From the NCBI GenBank assembly GCA_031256015.1, contig JAIRRK010000031.1, positions 1 through 6,440 on the forward strand: DNA of 6,440 nt. The letters are read 5' to 3'. Shown here piece by piece: positions 6,380 to 6,440 of this stretch. The stretch is from Dysgonamonadaceae bacterium. Its GTDB lineage: Bacteria; Bacteroidota; Bacteroidia; Bacteroidales; Azobacteroidaceae. The translations under genes and the position numbers were made by a program. Position 1 is the first letter of the stretch. Each line of letters opens with the position of its first letter. Under the pieces are notes generated by a model. That model worked only from the letters and a program-made list of their open reading frames with translations. It was not told where the DNA came from and ran no database searches.

Positions 6380-6440
6380 GCGTTTGAGGGGACGGGTTCC
6401 CCGAGGCGCGAAACACGAAGAGTTCATTGACATAATTCCA
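6380..6440 (+). other. rRNA operon leader with hairpin and boxA-like element, cut by the window edge
   Basis: Just past the promoter, GGGGA (6388-6392) and TCCCC (6398-6402) form a five-pair hairpin. It is flanked by CGCG at 6379-6382 and 6407-6410, which can pair outside it. GAAGAGTTCATTGACAT (6417-6433) resembles the boxA-like antitermination segment that precedes 16S rRNA in Bacteroidales. The local GC content is well above the rest of the gap. The mature 16S 5' end is not in the window and should lie within a couple of hundred bases to the right. Confidence 0.65.

Noticed and set aside
6134..6433. A 99-codon minus-strand open frame between murB and the right edge
   Set aside because: It runs antisense through the rRNA-type promoter, leader hairpin and boxA-like element, has no recognisable domain, and looks like a chance frame.
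1..6440. Possible undescribed defence, mobile or biosynthetic system
   Set aside because: All long frames are accounted for by conserved housekeeping families. I saw no direct-repeat array, integrase, transposase or toxin-antitoxin pair.

Overview
The window looks like ordinary chromosomal housekeeping DNA from a member of the Bacteroidota, most likely Bacteroidales. Three things point that way. Promoters match the Bacteroidota pattern (TTG/TTTG, about 19-21 bases, TAnnTTTG). No gene start has a clear Shine-Dalgarno sequence. The gene set includes a GldF/GldG-type gliding-motility ABC transporter component, which is characteristic of this phylum. The genus cannot be fixed from the sequence.

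All five complete genes lie on the minus strand, so they read from right to left. murB (5052-6065) makes the peptidoglycan precursor UDP-MurNAc. Two bases later comes a PhnP-like metallo-beta-lactamase-fold hydrolase (4279-5049). It overlaps by 23 bases a long gene encoding a fused GldF-type permease and GldG-type auxiliary protein (1950-4301). These three are probably one operon, driven by a promoter just upstream of murB. dnaN, the sliding clamp (769-1893), follows with its own promoter, whose -33 element sits inside the last codons of the gldFG gene. After a 112-base gap holding a long-range inverted repeat, probably a terminator, comes a DEDDh 3'-5' exonuclease (18-656). Two bases after its stop a new reading frame opens and runs off the left edge. 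From the gene order usual in Bacteroidales this could be coaBC.

The right end (6066-6440) has no convincing gene. It holds the murB promoter on the minus strand and, on the plus strand, a strong rRNA-type promoter with a GC-rich leader hairpin and a boxA-like element. A 16S rRNA gene is therefore expected just beyond the right edge, transcribed away from murB.

I found no mobile element, CRISPR array, defence cassette or other novel system. The points most worth a second look are the gldF-gldG fusion without a visible ATPase gene, the inverted repeat between dnaN and the exonuclease gene, and the short C-terminus of the exonuclease.
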